DNA of 64,000 nt from Actinomadura violacea. GTDB lineage: Bacteria; Actinomycetota; Actinomycetes; Streptosporangiales; Streptosporangiaceae. Within the stretch, counting starts at the first letter, position 1. The number at the start of each line of letters is the position of its first letter. The notes under the pieces were generated by a model. The model was not told where the DNA came from, did not search any database, and worked only from the letters and a program-made list of their open reading frames with translations. The position numbers and the translations under genes were made by a program. This document shows positions 16,620 through 26,296 of this stretch, piece by piece. The stretch is from positions 186,001 through 250,000 of the forward strand of contig NZ_JAGEPF010000013.1 of NCBI RefSeq assembly GCF_017573465.1, written 5' to 3'.

Positions 16620-17780
16620 TCAAGCCCAGAAGTGCACGGCCCAGTACACGACGGCGGCGACGATCGCGGCGGCGGGCAGGGTGAGGACCCAGGCCATGAC
16701 GATGTTGCCGGCCATGCCCCAGCGGACCGCGGAGAGCCGCTTGGTGGCGCCCGCGCCCATGATCGCCGAAGTGATCGTGTGCGTGGTCGAGATTGGAGCG
16801 TGCCAGAAGTAGGCGGTCACGTACAGCACGATCGAGGCGGTCGCTTCCGCGGCGAACCCCTTCGGCGGGTCCACCTCGATCACCTTGCGGCCCAGCGTCC
16901 GCATGATCCGCCAGCCGCCCGCGTACGTGCCGAGCGACAGCGCGCCCGCGCACGACACGATCACCCACAGCGGCACCGAGTTCCCGCTGGCGTGCCCGGT
17001 GGTGACCAGCGCGAGGACGATGACGCCCATCGTCTTCTGCGCGTCCTGCAGGCCGTGGCCGAGCGCGAGGGACGCCGCGGACAGCGTCTGCGCGATGCGG
17101 AACCGCCGCACCACCCGGCTCGGCTGCGCCCGCCGGAAGATCCACAGGATCGCGACCATCGCCAGGTAGGCCAGGACGAACCCGACGACCGGCGACACCA
17201 CCATCGGCACGACGACCTTGTCGACCACGCTGTGCCAGTTCACGAAGGACGACGAGGCCAGCCCGGCCCCGACGACGCCGCCGATCAGCGCGTGCGAGGA
17301 CGAGGACGGCAGCCCGAAGTACCAGGTGATCAGGTTCCAGGTGATCGCGCCGAGGACGCCGGCGGCGATGACGGTGAGGCCGTGCAGGCCGGACGGCGGG
17401 GTGATGACCTCGCTGATGGTCTTGGCGACCTGCACGCCGAGCAGCGCGCCCAGCATGTTCATCACCGCGGCCATGCCGAGCGCCACCCGCGGCGTCAGCG
17501 CGCGCGTGGACACCGCCGTGGCGATGGCGTTGGCGGCGTCGTGGAAGCCGTTGGTGTAGTCGAACACCAGCGACACCACGATGACCAGGACGAGCACGGC
17601 CATCTGCGCGTCGGACCGCAGCCCGAGCGCCCCCGCGATCATCACCAGGACGATCCCGGCGAGCAGCAGCAGCCAGGCGCGGCCGCTCACGCGGCGCGTC
17701 GCCTGCTCACCGATGGTGGGGGCGGCGTCCGCCGACGGGTCCCGGACGAGCGTCGAGCCCGGGTCCTCGCCTGCGCTCAT
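16620..17780 (-). CDS. pit: Pit, low-affinity inorganic phosphate transporter
   Basis: The 386-residue protein has about ten membrane segments and both PiT repeats. Signature segments are DYTNGFHDAANAIATAVSTRAL in the first half, GLPSSSSHALIGGVVGAGL, and the C-terminal HAPISTTHTITSAIMGAGATKRLSAVRW. It moves metal-phosphate with cation coupling. Its ATG overlaps the stop of the DUF47 gene by four bases, a standard pair in actinobacteria. Confidence 0.93.
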   Translation of the reverse strand: MSAGEDPGSTLVRDPSADAAPTIGEQATRRVSGRAWLLLLAGIVLVMIAGALGLRSDAQMAVLVLVIVVSLVFDYTNGFHDAANAIATAVSTRALTPRVALGMAAVMNMLGALLGVQVAKTISEVITPPSGLHGLTVIAAGVLGAITWNLITWYFGLPSSSSHALIGGVVGAGLASSSFVNWHSVVDKVVVPMVVSPVVGFVLAYLAMVAILWIFRRAQPSRVVRRFRIAQTLSAASLALGHGLQDAQKTMGVIVLALVTTGHASGNSVPLWVIVSCAGALSLGTYAGGWRIMRTLGRKVIEVDPPKGFAAEATASIVLYVTAYFWHAPISTTHTITSAIMGAGATKRLSAVRWGMAGNIVMAWVLTLPAAAIVAAVVYWAVHFWA

Positions 17781-18394
17781 GATTCCTTGACCGCGATGGT
17801 CTCGACCGTGTTCGCGACGTGCTCGAACGCGTCCGCGGCCTCTTCCAGGCAGTCGATGACCTGCTTGAGCTTCAGCACGTCCAGGGTGTCGTACTCGCCG
17901 CTGAACAGCTGCGCGAGCAGCTTGCGGTACACCTGGTCGCCCTGGTTCTCGAGCCGGTTGATCTCGATCCAGTACTCGCTGAGCTCCTTCATGGAGCGCA
18001 GCCGGGGCATGGCCTCCGCGGTCAGCTCGGCGGCACGCTCCAGCACCTCCACCATGTGCACGATCCCCTTCGGGAACTCGTCGATCTTGTAGAGGACGAC
18101 GAGGTCGGCTGCCTCCTCCATCTCGTCCATCACGTCGTCGATGGTGGAGGCCAGCCGGTAGATGTCCTCGCGGTCGAACGGGGTGATGAACGTTTCGTTC
18201 AGCCGTCGCATGATCGCGTGAGTGCATTCGTCGCCCGCGTGTTCGCAGGCGCGCATCTTCTCCGCGATCGCTGCCCGGTCGGCGCCGTCGCTGATGAGCT
18301 CCACGAGCAGCCTGGCGCCGGTGACCAGGTTGTTCGCCGAGTCGGCGAACATGTCGTAGAAGCTGTCCTCACGCGGCGTGAGACGCAAGCGCAC
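17777..18394 (-). CDS. DUF47 PhoU-like accessory protein of the Pit transporter
   Basis: The 205-residue all-helical protein starts MRLRLTPREDSFYDMFADSANN and has PhoU-type acidic metal-site motifs (RLASTIDDVMDEMEEAADL and EINRLENQGDQVYRKLL). DUF47 proteins are encoded with Pit transporters and are thought to control them. The GTG start at 18394 has GGAG seven to eight bases upstream. A longer in-frame reading includes a segment with no ribosome site and is rejected. Confidence 0.9.
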   Translation of the reverse strand: MRLRLTPREDSFYDMFADSANNLVTGARLLVELISDGADRAAIAEKMRACEHAGDECTHAIMRRLNETFITPFDREDIYRLASTIDDVMDEMEEAADLVVLYKIDEFPKGIVHMVEVLERAAELTAEAMPRLRSMKELSEYWIEINRLENQGDQVYRKLLAQLFSGEYDTLDVLKLKQVIDCLEEAADAFEHVANTVETIAVKES

Positions 18395-18611
18395 GTCGTT
18401 CTCCTGAAGTGCCGGAACAGTCCGGAGAGGATCGTAGGCGCTACCGGCCGTAAAAAGAACCTTTGCCCCAGCTTCGACCGGTGTCCCCCATCCTCTCACC
18501 TACAAGATTGCCCTAGATCACCAGGTACATACCCCTGCGGCTACGCCAATCGGGGCGGCTGCGCCTAGGCTCAGGGGCGGAGGAACGGCCGTACGGAGAG
18601 TGACGACGCGC

Positions 18612-18722
18612 GTGAGTGAGATTCGTTACAGCGCCCCGGCGATCAGCTGCGGGCATCGCGTGACCGCGATCAGCGGTGAGGCCTGGCAGGCGCCCGGCGG
18701 TCGCGGCCGCCCCGGAACGTGA
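18612..18722 (+). CDS. Possible 36-residue small protein
   Basis: A GTG-initiated ORF (MSEIRYSAPAISCGHRV...) has GGAG about 14 bases upstream, which is far for a ribosome site, and ends just before a GC hairpin. There is no family I recognise. It is included because it is flanked by a plausible promoter stretch and a terminator, but it may be non-coding. Confidence 0.25.
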   Translation: MSEIRYSAPAISCGHRVTAISGEAWQAPGGRGRPGT

Positions 18723-18723
18723 A

Positions 18724-18752
18724 CCGGGGACGTCCGTGGCGGACGTCCCCGG
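18724..18752. terminator. GC-rich hairpin terminator
   Basis: A 12-bp stem (CCGGGGACGTCC with GGACGTCCCCGG) with a 5-base loop lies between the possible small ORF and the minus-strand 61-residue gene. It could end transcription from either side. Confidence 0.6.
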
Positions 18753-18768
18753 GCGGATCGGATCTCGG

Positions 18769-18954
18769 CTAATCCTGCGGCGTCAGCTCGCGACGACCGG
18801 CCTCGCCGGAACGCACCCCGAGCACCATGTCGATTTCCGCGATGGTGAGCGGCCGCTCCGCCGCCGCCACCGCACTGAGCATCTCGGCATAGAGTTCGAT
18901 CTCGTCCAGCGCAACGCGGTCGTGGACGCGCAGATCGAGGTTCTGCTGGCGCAC
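18769..18954 (-). CDS. Small conserved-looking hypothetical protein
   Basis: The 61-residue protein (RQQNLDLRVHDRVALDEIELYAEMLSAVA, then RPLTIAEIDMVLGV) is acidic and helical. The GTG at 18954 is preferred because GGAGG lies eight bases upstream; the GTG at 18963 sits directly on that same GGAGG and would leave no spacing. The regular layout suggests a real gene with a small helical domain. Function unknown. Confidence 0.6.
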   Translation of the reverse strand: MRQQNLDLRVHDRVALDEIELYAEMLSAVAAAERPLTIAEIDMVLGVRSGEAGRRELTPQD

Positions 18955-19143
18955 CGCGTCCACCTCCGTTCGTTCCCCACACCCAAGTCGAGGCTACGCG
19001 TCCCGCCCCGACGGGCACATGACCCAAGAGGGCCATTCGAGGGCCACCTGCACCCGTGGTCTTCCCGGGTCAGGCGGGCATGATGCGCCCGGCCACGCGG
19101 GAGGGGTCCCGGACGGCGCGCGCGGCGGACGCCGCGGGCGCCG

Positions 19144-22100
19144 TCAGCCGCCCCGGTGGAAGTCGCCGAGCATCTGCTCCAGCGCCGTCTCAGGCAGGTC
19201 GCGGGCGGTGAGCCGGGCCACCGTCGCCGCGTTCACGTCCGCACCCGCCAGGCGCGCCGCCTGCCGCGCGACCGTCTGCTCGAACAGCGCCCGGACCGTC
19301 CTGGCGTAGGCGAACGACGGGTCCTGCCGCATGCGCTCGAAGCGGGTGAGCAGCTCGACGCGCAGCTCCTCGTCCAGCATGTACAGGTCGCGCTCGGCGT
19401 ACTTCTGGAACAGCTGGACCATCTCCCGGTCGCTGATCCCGTGGAACTCCACGATCCGCCCGAACTCGGCGCGGAACGCGGGGCTGCCCGTGAGGAACCC
19501 CTCCATCTCCGCCGCCGGGCTGGAGCAGACCACCATGAACCGCCCGCCGCGCTCCCGCATGCCGCGCAGCAGCTCGTTCACCACGGCCGGGCTGCGGTCC
19601 AGCAGGTTGGCCTCCTGGATCAGCAGGACGCCGCCGAGGGCCTGGTCGATCATCCCGGCGACCCGGCTCTCGGTGTCCGGCTGGTCGCGGCCCGCCAGAT
19701 GCACCGGACGGCACGCCACCACGTGCCCCGACTCCAGCAGGCCGAGCGCCGCGTAGATCCCGCCGACGAGTCCCGCCACCGTCGTCTTGCCCGTCCCCGG
19801 CGGGCCCGTGAACACCAGGTGGTGGTGCACGCGGTCCGCCACGCCGTACCGGACCCGGTCCGCCGACTGCTCCGCCTCGTCCGCCAGCTCCCGGACGACC
19901 GCCTTGACGTCCTCCAGGCCGGTCAGCCCGTCCAGCCGGTGCAGGTAGCCGTCGATGTCGCCGGGCGGCCGCAGCGCCGGCTCGATGCCCTCCGCGACGC
20001 CGTGCAGGTCGTCCGGCGTCAGCACGAGCCGGTCGTGCGACGCGCCCGCCCGCGCCATGTTCCGCTGGCTCGCCTGGTCCAGGTACGCCTCGACGAGCCG
20101 CGCGTTCACCAGGTCGCCCGGGCCGCGCAGCCGCTCCAGGTCCTCCTGCGCGACCTCCAGCGCCGACGCCCCGATCGTGACGCGCCGCTCGTCCGCCAGC
20201 AGGTGCAGCAGCGTCATCCGGTTGTCCAGCCCGCCGAAGTCCGGCAGCCGGTGCACCCGGAACGCCTGCACCAGCTTCGGGTGCTCCCTCAGCAGCTCCT
20301 TGTACGCGCGCGGCTCGCACGTCGCGATCAGCGGCGTCGTGTTCACCGGGTCGCGGCGCGCCCGCCGCACCGCGCCGGTCACCGCCACCGGGTCCTGCGC
20401 GGCCCTGATCGCCACGTCCAGCCGCTCGAACAGGATCGCCGGACCCGGCTGCCGCAGGATCCGCTCCACGGCGTCCACCGGCGCGTCCCGGACGTCGTCG
20501 GCGTCGTGCGCCCGGATCGCCCCGTCGCCGAGGCCCGCGTCCGCCAGCGTCAGCGCGATCAGCCGCGCCAGCCGGCGCTGCCCGGTGTGCGGGCCGCCGA
20601 CCAGCAGCACCCCCGGCACGCCCGTCGGCGACGACCCCGGACGGCCGTCCACCCGGGTCGCCTCCGCGTCCTCGCCGGCCGGCGAGTTCCACTCCTGGAC
20701 CTGCGCGCGCAGCTCGTCCAGCAGCTCGCCCGCGTCGTGCTCGCCGGACACGAACCCGATGCCGAACCGCTCGAGGGTCGGCCGGCGGCCGAGGTCCTGC
20801 GGCGGCGGGATCTCGTGGACGGGCCGCTCCGGCGACGGCGTGTCGTCCAGGAAGTCGAAGTCGCCGACCATCGTCTCGGACATGATCCGAGTCCCCGGAC
20901 CGGGCGGCGGCCCCGGCGCGGGACCGTCCGCCATGTCCTCGGGGCCCAGGATCCGCGTCCCGGGCGGCTGCGCGTTCTGCGGGGGCGGAGGCACCGGCGG
21001 GCCCCCGGCGCCCTCGAACCGCGTCGCGTAGGGCTGCGCCCCGTCGTCCTCGGTCCGCGTCGCGTACGGGTCGAAACCGGGCGCCCCTTGCGGGCCGGGC
21101 GGCCCCTGGGGGCTCTGCGCGCCCGGCGGGTTCGCGGGTTCCTGCGGGTTCGGCACGCCCGGTGAGGCGTGGGCGGCCGGGGGTACGCCCGCGCCCGGCG
21201 GCATGCCCTGCGCGGGAGGCCCGGCGCCGGGGCGCTCGTAGCCGAGCTGCGTGTAGGGCGGCACGATCGGCTCGTCGTGCTTGTCCTCCTCCGGGGAGAA
21301 CCCGCCGCCCCGATACTGCTCGGCGTCGGGCGACGTCGCCTCCTGGTCCTGCGCGGCGAAGGGCTGCTGCCCGCCCCCCGGATACGGCGCCGGCGGCTGG
21401 CCGGCGGCATACGGAGGCTGTTCCGGCCCGCCCGAGTACGGCGCACCGGCCGCCGGCTGACCGGCGGCGAACGGAGGCTGCTCAGACCCGCCCGGGTACG
21501 GCGCACCGGCCGCCGGCTGACCGGCGGCGAACGGAGGCTGCTCGGACCCGCCCGGGTAGCCCGCTCCCGGCGCGCCCTGACCGGACGGCGGGGCGGCCTG
21601 CATGCCGAAGGCGGCCTGCCCCTGGCCGCTCGGCACGGGCTTGGGCGCGGACTGCTGGAAGCCGAGTTCGGTGTACGGCGGCGCCGCGCTCCCGGCGGCG
21701 GCGTCCTCCTCGGCGGGCGAGTACCCGCCCATCCCCGGATCCGGCGACGCGAACCCCGCCGCCGGCGGCTGCTGCCCCGCCGGCCCGGGCGCGTTCTCCC
21801 ACCCGGGCTGGGCGGGCGGCTGGACGAACGGCTGCGCCGGGCCCTGCGGCTCCGCCGGCTGCGGCGGCGACCCGGGCGCCACGCCCGGCTGGCTCTGCAT
21901 GCCGAACGGCGGCGACGGCGACGGGCCGGGGGGCGACGGGTTCGGGGGCGGCGTCTGCGTCGGCGCGGCGGCCGTCGCGCGCGCCCGGCTCCGCCCGATG
22001 ATCCCCGCGACGAGCGCGGTGGGCACCGGGAAGCCGCGGGGCCGCGCCGGCATCCCGCCGAGCCGGCACCACGCGAGGTCCAGCTCGTACATCGCGGCGA

Positions 22101-23364
22101 GCAGCGTCTCCGCGCCCTCGCCCGAGCCGGCCGCCCGCAGCGGGTCCGGCAGCCGCAGGTCGACCGGCCACAGCCGGCGCAGCGGATGCCCCTTCTGCTC
22201 CGCGACCGCCTGCACCGTGTACCGGATCTCCGGGTCCAGCCACGGGACGATCGAGCCCGCCATGTCCTTGCGGACGACGTCCAGGTCGGCGGCCAGCAGC
22301 GCCGCCGCCACCATCCGCGGCTCGGTGTACGCCGGGTCCGCGGAATCGCCCGGCAGGCCTCCGATGGCCTCGCTCAGCGTGTAGAACGCGTGCCGGAAGT
22401 TGTCGCCCGGCGAGCTCTCGTTCCGCAGCGCCGGCACCAGGTGCGGCGGGCACCGCGTCAGCCACTGCTGGACGATCGCCTGGTCCCCGTAGGGGAGCGC
22501 CCCGTAGTCCACCGTCGGGTTGCTCAGCGTCGTCCCGAGGATGGCGAGCAGCGCGTCCGCCCGGATCTGGAACCGCGGGTCGTCGCGCAGCGCGCTCGCG
22601 ACCGCCCACATCGTCCGCAGGACGACGACCGCCGCGTCCACCCGGCTGGCCCGCAGCCGCTCGGAGTACAGCCCGACCAGCGTCTCCAGCGCGGGCGGGG
22701 TCAGCCAGCGCGGGCCGTCCACGTCCGGCAGCGGCCTGGCCCGGTACGGCTTCCACAGGTCGAGCATCTGCGCGTCCAGCCGGGCGTCGAACACCGGCGC
22801 GGACGCGCACCACATCATCACGCCCCACGCGACCGCCACCGTCGACGGCGTCTCCTGCGTGAACTGCGACCACCAGTGCGGGTACTCCGGCGCGGACAGC
22901 GCCGCCGCGGACTCCACCGTCGCGCGGACCCGGGCCGTCAGCTCGCTCGCGAACCCGTGGCCGACGAACGGCAGCGACGCGGGCGGGTCATAGGAGAAGT
23001 CGGGGCCGGCCGGGATCACGTGCGGCGGCAGCTGCGGGACCTGCATCCCGCCCTGCTGCGCGGGCCGCGCAGCCATCCGCACCGCGGGCGTCCGCGGCGG
23101 CGGGCACAGGTACCACTGCCCGTCCGAGGGGTGCAGCCGGTACCACCGGGCCCACGCCCCGAACAGCCACCACGTCCCGTCGGGCAGGACGAGCATGCGT
23201 CCGGCGATGGCGTGATGGCGCTGCTGAGGAGGCGCCGACGGCCACCATTGGGCGGCCACCATCGCCCTCGTGTCGCGCTCGGCCTCCGTGAACGGATCCT
23301 GCCCCATTTGGGGGCTGGGCGGCGGAGCATTGCCATAGCCCGGTCCCCACACCACGGGGGTCAT
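19144..23364 (-). CDS. Large AAA ATPase with N-terminal helical domain and proline-rich middle
   Basis: The 1406-residue protein has three parts. Residues 1-480 are a Trp-rich, mostly helical region. Residues 480-880 are Pro/Gly/Gln-rich low complexity with tandem repeats built on GGSEQPPFAAGQPAAGAPY. Residues 880-1406 hold two AAA modules. The first looks dead (GGPHTGQRR for Walker A, AILFERLD for Walker B). The second, CbxX/CFXQ-like, has Walker A GPPGTGKTT but LLIQEANLL in place of the usual LLIDEA. CFXQ-type AAA domains also occur in ESX EccA, but no ESX genes are here. The role is probably ATP-driven remodelling of an unknown partner. Confidence 0.8.
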   Translation of the reverse strand: MTPVVWGPGYGNAPPPSPQMGQDPFTEAERDTRAMVAAQWWPSAPPQQRHHAIAGRMLVLPDGTWWLFGAWARWYRLHPSDGQWYLCPPPRTPAVRMAARPAQQGGMQVPQLPPHVIPAGPDFSYDPPASLPFVGHGFASELTARVRATVESAAALSAPEYPHWWSQFTQETPSTVAVAWGVMMWCASAPVFDARLDAQMLDLWKPYRARPLPDVDGPRWLTPPALETLVGLYSERLRASRVDAAVVVLRTMWAVASALRDDPRFQIRADALLAILGTTLSNPTVDYGALPYGDQAIVQQWLTRCPPHLVPALRNESSPGDNFRHAFYTLSEAIGGLPGDSADPAYTEPRMVAAALLAADLDVVRKDMAGSIVPWLDPEIRYTVQAVAEQKGHPLRRLWPVDLRLPDPLRAAGSGEGAETLLAAMYELDLAWCRLGGMPARPRGFPVPTALVAGIIGRSRARATAAAPTQTPPPNPSPPGPSPSPPFGMQSQPGVAPGSPPQPAEPQGPAQPFVQPPAQPGWENAPGPAGQQPPAAGFASPDPGMGGYSPAEEDAAAGSAAPPYTELGFQQSAPKPVPSGQGQAAFGMQAAPPSGQGAPGAGYPGGSEQPPFAAGQPAAGAPYPGGSEQPPFAAGQPAAGAPYSGGPEQPPYAAGQPPAPYPGGGQQPFAAQDQEATSPDAEQYRGGGFSPEEDKHDEPIVPPYTQLGYERPGAGPPAQGMPPGAGVPPAAHASPGVPNPQEPANPPGAQSPQGPPGPQGAPGFDPYATRTEDDGAQPYATRFEGAGGPPVPPPPQNAQPPGTRILGPEDMADGPAPGPPPGPGTRIMSETMVGDFDFLDDTPSPERPVHEIPPPQDLGRRPTLERFGIGFVSGEHDAGELLDELRAQVQEWNSPAGEDAEATRVDGRPGSSPTGVPGVLLVGGPHTGQRRLARLIALTLADAGLGDGAIRAHDADDVRDAPVDAVERILRQPGPAILFERLDVAIRAAQDPVAVTGAVRRARRDPVNTTPLIATCEPRAYKELLREHPKLVQAFRVHRLPDFGGLDNRMTLLHLLADERRVTIGASALEVAQEDLERLRGPGDLVNARLVEAYLDQASQRNMARAGASHDRLVLTPDDLHGVAEGIEPALRPPGDIDGYLHRLDGLTGLEDVKAVVRELADEAEQSADRVRYGVADRVHHHLVFTGPPGTGKTTVAGLVGGIYAALGLLESGHVVACRPVHLAGRDQPDTESRVAGMIDQALGGVLLIQEANLLDRSPAVVNELLRGMRERGGRFMVVCSSPAAEMEGFLTGSPAFRAEFGRIVEFHGISDREMVQLFQKYAERDLYMLDEELRVELLTRFERMRQDPSFAYARTVRALFEQTVARQAARLAGADVNAATVARLTARDLPETALEQMLGDFHRGG

Positions 23365-23440
23365 GGTAGTCAGACGGAGCGCCCGGGAACGCCCCCCGTT
23401 TCGCCCGGTGCCCCGTCTCCCCAGGTCAGGCGCGTGCGGA

Positions 23441-23962
23441 TCAGCGCCAGGAGGCTTGCCGGTGGCGCCCGGCCTTCTGCATGTAGACGTCCGGCGTGTG
23501 CTGCAGGACGAGCCGGTCGTTCTCGTTCAGCTCCCGGACGATCTTGCCGGGCGTGCCCGCGACCAGGACGCCCGCCGGGATCTGCTTGCCGGGCGGCACC
23601 AGCGCGCCCGCCGCGATGAGCGTGCCCGCGCCGATCCGCGCGCCGTTCAGCACGATGGCGCCGATGCCGATCAGCGAGCCCGTCTCGACGTGCGCGCCGT
23701 GCACCATCGCCTTGTGCCCGAGGCTGACCCGGTCCTCCAGGACGGCGGGCATGCCGGGGTCGGCGTGCAGGCAGCTGAGGTCCTGGATGTTGCACTCGTC
23801 GCCGACGACGATCTCCTCGTCGTCGCCGCGCAGCACGGAGCCGTACCAGACGCTGGACGCCCGGCCGAGCGTCACGCGTCCGACCACCACCGCCCCGGGC
23901 GCCACCCACGCCTCGGCGTGGATCGTCGGCTCTTCCTCACCCAGCGACCCCACATAGCTCAT
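23441..23962 (-). CDS. Gamma-carbonic anhydrase-like hexapeptide-repeat protein
   Basis: The 173-residue protein is a left-handed beta-helix of hexapeptide repeats. Metal-ligand histidines are placed as in gamma-class carbonic anhydrases: CLHADPG and LGHKAMVHG. The conserved motif VWYGSVLRGD is present. Members may be carbonic anhydrases or metal-binding acyl/sugar-modifying relatives. It is divergent from the DivIVA-like gene. Confidence 0.85.
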   Translation of the reverse strand: MSYVGSLGEEEPTIHAEAWVAPGAVVVGRVTLGRASSVWYGSVLRGDDEEIVVGDECNIQDLSCLHADPGMPAVLEDRVSLGHKAMVHGAHVETGSLIGIGAIVLNGARIGAGTLIAAGALVPPGKQIPAGVLVAGTPGKIVRELNENDRLVLQHTPDVYMQKAGRHRQASWR

Positions 23963-24261
23963 GCGCCCGATGCTAAGCCGTCCCCCTCTCTCCGCCTCTC
24001 GCCCCCTGCCCGGTGCCGAGCAGGGCGCGGATGTGCGACACGGGGGCGCAGGTGGGGGCGTTTTTTTGGGAAATTGGGTAGTTTGTCGGCTCCAGCCAGT
24101 GAAGAAACGGCAGCGAGAAGGGCGTTCCGGTTGCGCGATCGGGGCGGATCGCACGAGAGTCGATGCTGACGTTTCTGCTGTGGGCCCGCTGACCGGCGGG
24201 TGAGGATTCGCAAACCGACCCTGACGGGGTGATACCCCCGCCAACGACCCCCCAAGGCATC

Positions 24262-25248
24262 ATGAGCAACGAAGCCGAAATCCTGCCGAACCTCCTTCAA
24301 GACGAGTCCTTCGAGATCGTCATGCGCGGCTACAACCGCCGCCAGGTCGACGACTACATCGCCCGCGCCCAGCAAAAGCACCGCGAGCTCGAGGCCCGGC
24401 TCGCCCGCGCGCAGGACGACGCCGAGCGCGTCCGCCGCGAGATGGCCGAGGTGCGGGAGGCCCGCAAGCCCACCGGCGACGACCTGAGCGACCGGCTCCG
24501 CCAGATCATCAACCTGGCCGAGGACGAGGCCCAGGACAAGGTCGCCGAGGCCGAGGCCAAGGGCACCGAGATCCGCCAGGACGCCGAGCAGGAGTCCAAG
24601 CGCATCATCGACGAGGCCCGCGCGCACGCCGACAAGAACCTCTCCCAGGCGCAGGAGAAGGCCGACCACATGCTGGCCGCCGCCAAGAAGGAGTCCGACA
24701 GCGTGCTGTCGGGCGCCAAGCAGGAGGCGGAGCAGACGGTGACGAGCGCCCGGCTGGAGGCCGAGCGCACCCTCACCGCGTCCGAGCGCCGCGCCGGCGT
24801 GATCAACGAGGGCGCCACCCAGCGGCTCACCGCGCTGACCAAGAACCACACGCAGGCGCTGCAGCGGCTCACCGAGATCAGCGAGACCCTGCACCGGCTG
24901 CTGACCGCCGAGAACGAGGCGGGCCCGCTGGAGAAGATGGTCGAGGACGCCGTCCGGCAGTCGCCGCCGCGCAAGCAGCCGGCCGCCGGCCAGCCGGTCG
25001 CGGGCCAGCCGGTCGCGGGGCAGCCCGCCCCGGCCGCCGCGCCCAAGCCCGCCCCGGCCAAGCCGGTGACCGCGCCGGCGCCGTCGATGAAGAAGCCGGA
25101 GCCGGACGCCCCGGCCGCCGCCCCGGGCCCGCAGGTCCCGCCGCCGGCGAAGGCGCCGCGGCCGGTGGAGGACGCCGACGGCGGCCCGTCCGGCGGCCAC
25201 GCCCCGATCGTTCCCCCGGCCCCGCGCGGGCCCGCCGACCCGAGCTGA
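24262..25248 (+). CDS. DivIVA/Wag31-like coiled-coil protein
   Basis: The 328-residue protein opens with a DivIVA-type N-terminal motif (FEIVMRGYNRRQVDDYIARAQ), then about 180 residues of charged coiled coil, and ends in a Pro/Ala-rich tail with AGQPV repeats. DivIVA-family proteins mark curved membrane at poles and septa and organise wall growth; this one is shorter in the N-domain than classical Wag31 and may be a paralogue. The start is MSNEAEIL with a weak AAGG upstream; a longer in-frame GTG/ATG reading is less likely. Confidence 0.8.
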   Translation: MSNEAEILPNLLQDESFEIVMRGYNRRQVDDYIARAQQKHRELEARLARAQDDAERVRREMAEVREARKPTGDDLSDRLRQIINLAEDEAQDKVAEAEAKGTEIRQDAEQESKRIIDEARAHADKNLSQAQEKADHMLAAAKKESDSVLSGAKQEAEQTVTSARLEAERTLTASERRAGVINEGATQRLTALTKNHTQALQRLTEISETLHRLLTAENEAGPLEKMVEDAVRQSPPRKQPAAGQPVAGQPVAGQPAPAAAPKPAPAKPVTAPAPSMKKPEPDAPAAAPGPQVPPPAKAPRPVEDADGGPSGGHAPIVPPAPRGPADPS

Positions 25249-25280
25249 TCCCCAGCCCAGGCGGAAACGTCACCCGCTCC

Positions 25281-25320
25281 GCGAAAGGGGCGCCCGGCCC
25301 GCGCCGGGCGCCCCTTTCGC
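25281..25320 (+). terminator. Strong terminator hairpin after the DivIVA-like gene
   Basis: A perfect 18-bp stem (GCGAAAGGGGCGCCCGGC with its complement) has a 4-base loop. The downstream side lacks a U-tract, as is common for high-GC terminators. Confidence 0.8.
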
Positions 25321-25369
25321 GTCCGCGGCCGTTCGAGGGGCGCGGAGATCGCCGCATAGGATCGTCCGG

Positions 25370-25906
25370 GTGAGCAAGAGGACCACCACGCGCAACGGAA
25401 CCGCCCGCCCGATCAGGCTCCTCGGCGACCCGGTGCTGCGCACCGAGTGCGATCCCGTGCGGACGTTCGACACGGCTCTGGAGAAGCTGGTCGACGACAT
25501 GTTCGTCACGATGTACGAGGCGGACGGCGCGGGAGTGGCCGCGAACCAGGTCGGCTCCGGTCTGCGGCTGTTCGTGTACGACTGCGAGGACGACCGCGGG
25601 CGCCGGCACGTCGGCCACGTCGTCAATCCGGTTCTCGTGGCCGCCGACGGTGAGCTGCTGGTCGAGGCCGAGGGATGCCTGTCGCTGCCCGGCATGCGCT
25701 TCGACACGCCGCGGCACGCGCACGCGGTCGTGGAGGGCGTGGACGCGAAGGGCAGGCCCGTCCGGGTGGAGGGCACCGGGTACTTCGCCCGCTGCCTCCA
25801 GCACGAGTGCGGGCATCTCGATGGCCAGGTCTACATCGACACCCTCTCGGGCGATGTCCGCCGCGAGGCCATGCGGGCGATCCGGGATCTCCGTCACACC
25901 GCTTGA
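25370..25906 (+). CDS. def: Peptide deformylase
   Basis: The 178-residue metalloenzyme removes the formyl group from new proteins. All three motifs are present: GAGVAANQVG, EGCLSLPG (metal-binding Cys) and QHECGHLDG (two metal-binding His and the catalytic Glu). In the third motif the residue after C is G where many deformylases have D (HExDHLDG). The GTG start at 25370 lies close to a promoter-like GCATAGGAT stretch and may be leaderless. Confidence 0.92.
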   Translation: MSKRTTTRNGTARPIRLLGDPVLRTECDPVRTFDTALEKLVDDMFVTMYEADGAGVAANQVGSGLRLFVYDCEDDRGRRHVGHVVNPVLVAADGELLVEAEGCLSLPGMRFDTPRHAHAVVEGVDAKGRPVRVEGTGYFARCLQHECGHLDGQVYIDTLSGDVRREAMRAIRDLRHTA

Positions 25907-26171
25907 CGGCGGCGAGCGCGAGCGGACGGTTTCCGGCGAAGGCCCGGCACACCCGCACAGGAGAGGCCCCGGCCCGGCTCGCACGCGGCGACCGGCCCGG
26001 CCGGACGAGAAGAAGCGACAGCCCGACCCCCGGACGTGAATAGCGATCCGGGCCTTTCGACATGCCTTCTGACATCCATTTCCCGCACCCGCAGCGGTCG
26101 ATTCTGAACAGTATGCGAACAAGAATTCGCCGGCTGGTTCCCGCGTCCGCGCGGATGCTAGGTTCGCAGCA

Positions 26172-26291
26172 CAACTCCAACAAATAGAGCCAGCATCCGG
26201 CTCACGGAGTTGCGTCCGATTCACCATGGGACGCAACACGGGGGCCGGATGTTCACCTGCCCCTTGTGTCGTCCCACGTAGACCCAAGGGG
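26172..26291 (+). promoter_or_regulatory. Structured leader with mutually exclusive folds (riboswitch candidate)
   Basis: Fold 1: CAACTCC (26172-26178) pairs with GGAGTTG (26206-26212), enclosing GAGCC/GGCTC (26187-26191, 26199-26203). Fold 2: CATCCGGC (26194-26201) pairs with GCCGGATG (26244-26251), enclosing GTTGCGTCC/GGACGCAAC (26209-26217, 26229-26237). The folds share bases and cannot coexist. A third helix, CCCCTTG/CAAGGGG (26260-26266, 26285-26291), covers the ribosome site of the membrane gene starting at 26297. I do not recognise a named riboswitch class. Confidence 0.5.
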
Positions 26292-26296
26292 TTGAC

